A DNA stretch of 39,582 bases, taken from positions 1 through 39,582 of the forward strand of contig WQVZ01000008.1 of NCBI GenBank assembly GCA_009785595.1. The letters run 5' to 3'. Each line of letters starts with the position of its first letter. Positions within the stretch are counted from its first letter, which is position 1. Below, in pieces: positions 37,515 to 39,582 of this stretch. This DNA comes from Defluviitaleaceae bacterium (GTDB taxonomy: Bacteria; Bacillota; Clostridia; Lachnospirales; WRAX01). The position numbers and the translations under genes were made by a program. Below the pieces are notes generated by a model. That model was not told the DNA's origin. It saw only the letters and a program-made list of their open reading frames with translations, and made no database searches.

Positions 37515-38366
37515 TCACTCCTTTGCGACGAATACAAATACATTAGGGTGGTCGGTGGAATATTGCAGGGCTTCTGCTACATCCTGTGCTTCATAAACTT
37601 CTACACCGGCTATCTTGCTGTTGACCTCGTTTATCGCCATTACGATTTGTTTATTTGTTGTTTGAAGGTCAAAGGTGTTTCCGAGCATAACATTTAAGCC
37701 CTGCACATTTATATCAATAATAGACCTAACTGTATCTGTTTCGGGGAAAGGGTCAGCTTGGTTTTTGCCAAAAAACCATGTTGTGCCAATTGGGATGGGT
37801 CGGAATGACGGCAGCTCTACGAAACCTGTGACGGGGTTTGTGATATCGACTGTGGTGTGGACCAATCCGTTTTCGAGATATTCGAAACCTATGTGTAAAC
37901 CATCGATGAACCAATGGGCAACCGCCGCCATGATATTAGGGTTTCCGGTTTCGTCCAAAGCCGCATCCTCGGCCGTCAGAAAAAAGAATCTGCTGTATTG
38001 ATGCGGTTGAAGCAATCCGGGAAGGGGATTTCCGCTATCGTCTTCTCTTGGTGCAATGTCTACGTGCCAATTGTACCCCCTGGGAAGGTTTGGAGGGGCT
38101 GACTGCACTGTGGCATCAAAAACATAGATAGCATTATATTTCAGCAATTGGTCAAGCTCATCAATTGCGTCTTGTACATTGAGTGCATCTAACCCCAGCA
38201 TATTAGACGAAGTTTGAGACAACTCATTATCAAAAGGTATATCGGCGGCGGCAAGGGTTATGTTTTTATACACATCCGGCAATACGGCATTTACGCTGTA
38301 TACAATTCCTGCCAATTTCTGTTGTAGTATTTCCTGTAGGTACTCGTAACTTATTGATGCGGCCAT
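37515..38366 (-). CDS. Phage tail fibre/appendage-like hypothetical protein
   Basis: 'MLGLDALNVQDAIDELDQLL' and 'TTNKQIVMAINEVNSKI' resemble the 'xNVQEAIDEL' motifs common in phage tail-fibre and neck-appendage proteins; four nt upstream of the Ig-repeat gene. Confidence 0.65.
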   Translation of the reverse strand: MAASISYEYLQEILQQKLAGIVYSVNAVLPDVYKNITLAAADIPFDNELSQTSSNMLGLDALNVQDAIDELDQLLKYNAIYVFDATVQSAPPNLPRGYNWHVDIAPREDDSGNPLPGLLQPHQYSRFFFLTAEDAALDETGNPNIMAAVAHWFIDGLHIGFEYLENGLVHTTVDITNPVTGFVELPSFRPIPIGTTWFFGKNQADPFPETDTVRSIIDINVQGLNVMLGNTFDLQTTNKQIVMAINEVNSKIAGVEVYEAQDVAEALQYSTDHPNVFVFVAKE

Positions 38367-38607
38367 TTTTATCACCCTTCACTTTTTATGTAATATTCGC
38401 AAAAAATCGCGCCTGCAGACGTAAGCTCTGCATATTACAGCTAAGCACGGCACGAGCGCGGAGTTCTATATAATATAAATATTTAAGGAGTGGGCGGAAT
38501 ATACATCGGCGGCACGACTATGCGTTGTTTATGGTACAATCACAATTATGCGGTTTGCGCTTATTGATAACTTTGTCACTCACTCTACAAATGTGTTCTC
38601 GTATATT

Positions 38608-39288
38608 TTATGCTTGATGGGTCGGCCTTGCCACCCGCCAACCAATGTAAGTAACGACAGCACCCATGGCAACAGCGAGCTGGAAGGCAAAGGGGAACCT
38701 AATAAGGTCAAATAGAGCTACCACAAGTTCGTCTGCGAAGATCATATGGGCAGCAATATAGGCTAAATACCCGGCGCATAGGCCGAAAAGTATGGCATAG
38801 CGGTTGATGAGGTAGATGATGTGCTCGCTGGCGATGAGAAGGACAGGCACGCTGATGGCCAGACCTAAAAATGCGATGGACATGCCCTGGGCGGTGATGT
38901 TGCCGACGTCGTCGGCCACAATGGAGATGACAGCGATGACATTATCCAGCGACATGGCCACATCGGCTACGATTATTATCATGATAGCCTTTAGAAAGCC
39001 GCCGCCTTGGCGAATGTGTTTTTCTGTGTTGGTGTCGCGGAGCATACCGACTATTACGTAGATGAGCATGGTGCCGCCTATTATACGTATATGCAGCCAG
39101 GATATGGCGAAGAGGTAGCCCACGAGAAGTATGAAGACGAATTTTAGTATAAGGGAAAGCCAAATGCCCACCAGACGGGCGGTGTTGGCTTTTTTTGGCG
39201 AAAGGCCGCGGGCGGCCAGGGCGATGACGCCGATGTTGTCGAAGGAGACTATTAGATTTATTAATATAACCTGGATCAGTGTGGACAT
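38608..39288 (-). CDS. TerC family integral membrane protein (YjbE-like)
   Basis: MSTLIQVILINLIVSFDNIGVIALAARGLSPKKA...'ADVAMSLDNVIAVISIV'. ATG 39288 after ggaggcccc. Confidence 0.92.
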   Translation of the reverse strand: MSTLIQVILINLIVSFDNIGVIALAARGLSPKKANTARLVGIWLSLILKFVFILLVGYLFAISWLHIRIIGGTMLIYVIVGMLRDTNTEKHIRQGGGFLKAIMIIIVADVAMSLDNVIAVISIVADDVGNITAQGMSIAFLGLAISVPVLLIASEHIIYLINRYAILFGLCAGYLAYIAAHMIFADELVVALFDLIRFPFAFQLAVAMGAVVTYIGWRVARPTHQA

Positions 39289-39357
39289 GGGGCCTCCTTG
39301 CTTAGTTTGTACGGTTTGTCTGTTTTGAATATATGCGGGATTTTTTGCAAATATATC

Positions 39358-39386
39358 TTGCGCGGGATGCAAAATTGTGGTAGAAT
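39358..39386 (+). promoter_or_regulatory. Putative promoter of the glycine riboswitch transcript
   Basis: TTGCGC - 17 nt - TAGAAT with extended -10 TGG. Confidence 0.6.
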
Positions 39387-39404
39387 GAGGGTAATTTGAT
39401 ATGT

Positions 39405-39582
39405 AAATTCGTATGAGGGTTGCGGAAGACAGGTGTTATCAGTGGAAACCGGACCGAAGGAATAAGTGATGTTTTGGCCGAAATATCGCGAAAATCTCAG
39501 GTAAACAAACCGTGACATGACGAAACTCTGGAGAGCTGTGTGGGTTTTTGCGCAGCACCGAAGGGGCAATCTTTGCTGGGTA
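39405..39582 (+). ncRNA. Tandem glycine riboswitch (second aptamer truncated at window edge)
   Basis: 'accgaaggaataa...cgaaaatctcaggtaaacaaaccgtgacatgacgaaactctggagag...cagcaccgaaggggcaatctttgctggg' matches glycine aptamer core elements (CCGAAGGxGCAA; AAxTCTCAGGTAAA; ACTCTGGAGAG linker). Confidence 0.88.

Noticed and set aside
34127-38366. Complete prophage
   Set aside because: No integrase, terminase, portal, capsid, tail sheath/tube or lysis genes in the window, and flanking genes are housekeeping; only a remnant or domesticated module can be argued.
38548-38715. Plus-strand mini-ORF (MRFALIDNFVTHS...) after the TGGTACAAT motif
   Set aside because: About 55 codons, no SD, most of it antisense to the 3' end of terC; no recognisable protein.
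39289-39582. yybP-ykoY (Mn2+) riboswitch upstream of terC
   Set aside because: The structured RNA here lies on the plus strand, divergent from terC, and carries glycine aptamer motifs; the terC leader itself shows no such element.

Overview
This is a Firmicutes (Clostridia) chromosomal window. Spo0A, a clostridial-order Rnf operon and an 'ICPKGK..' type L32 suggest a Lachnospiraceae-like spore-former, but that placement is inference. Most of the window is housekeeping. The minus strand from the left edge carries addB (truncated), yfcE-like phosphodiesterase, rdgB, hpf, two DUF4330 genes, an O-antigen-ligase-like gene, DUF2461 and a GT4 glycosyltransferase. Next come the plus-strand rnfCDGEAB operon with a DUF4321 gene, a compact GH43-like ORF, minus-strand groES-groEL with promoter and CIRCE, ogg, a DUF6062 gene, spo0A, an AraC-Rob-like regulator, an OmpR/HK two-component pair, tmcAL, a hendecad coiled-coil ORF, pta-ackA, yceD-rpmF-plsX-acpP-rnc, and terC. 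The accessory material of most interest is: (1) a terminator-bracketed, TGATG-coupled two-gene cassette with a Panacea/DUF4065 (PanA-like antitoxin) gene followed by a small two-TM protein, a candidate toxin-antitoxin pair; (2) an isolated two-gene unit made of a phage tail/appendage-like protein and a ~1127-aa signal-peptide-less protein with ten He_PIG/Ig-like repeats and a tail-type C-terminus; (3) a small family of 'GTAGGGGCGACC...GGTCGCCCG' palindromes at gene 3' ends, one of which extends the YfcE-like protein; (4) a tandem glycine riboswitch with its promoter at the right edge, absent from the ORF track. No tRNA, rRNA or CRISPR was seen. All calls are from reading the sequence; no searches were run.
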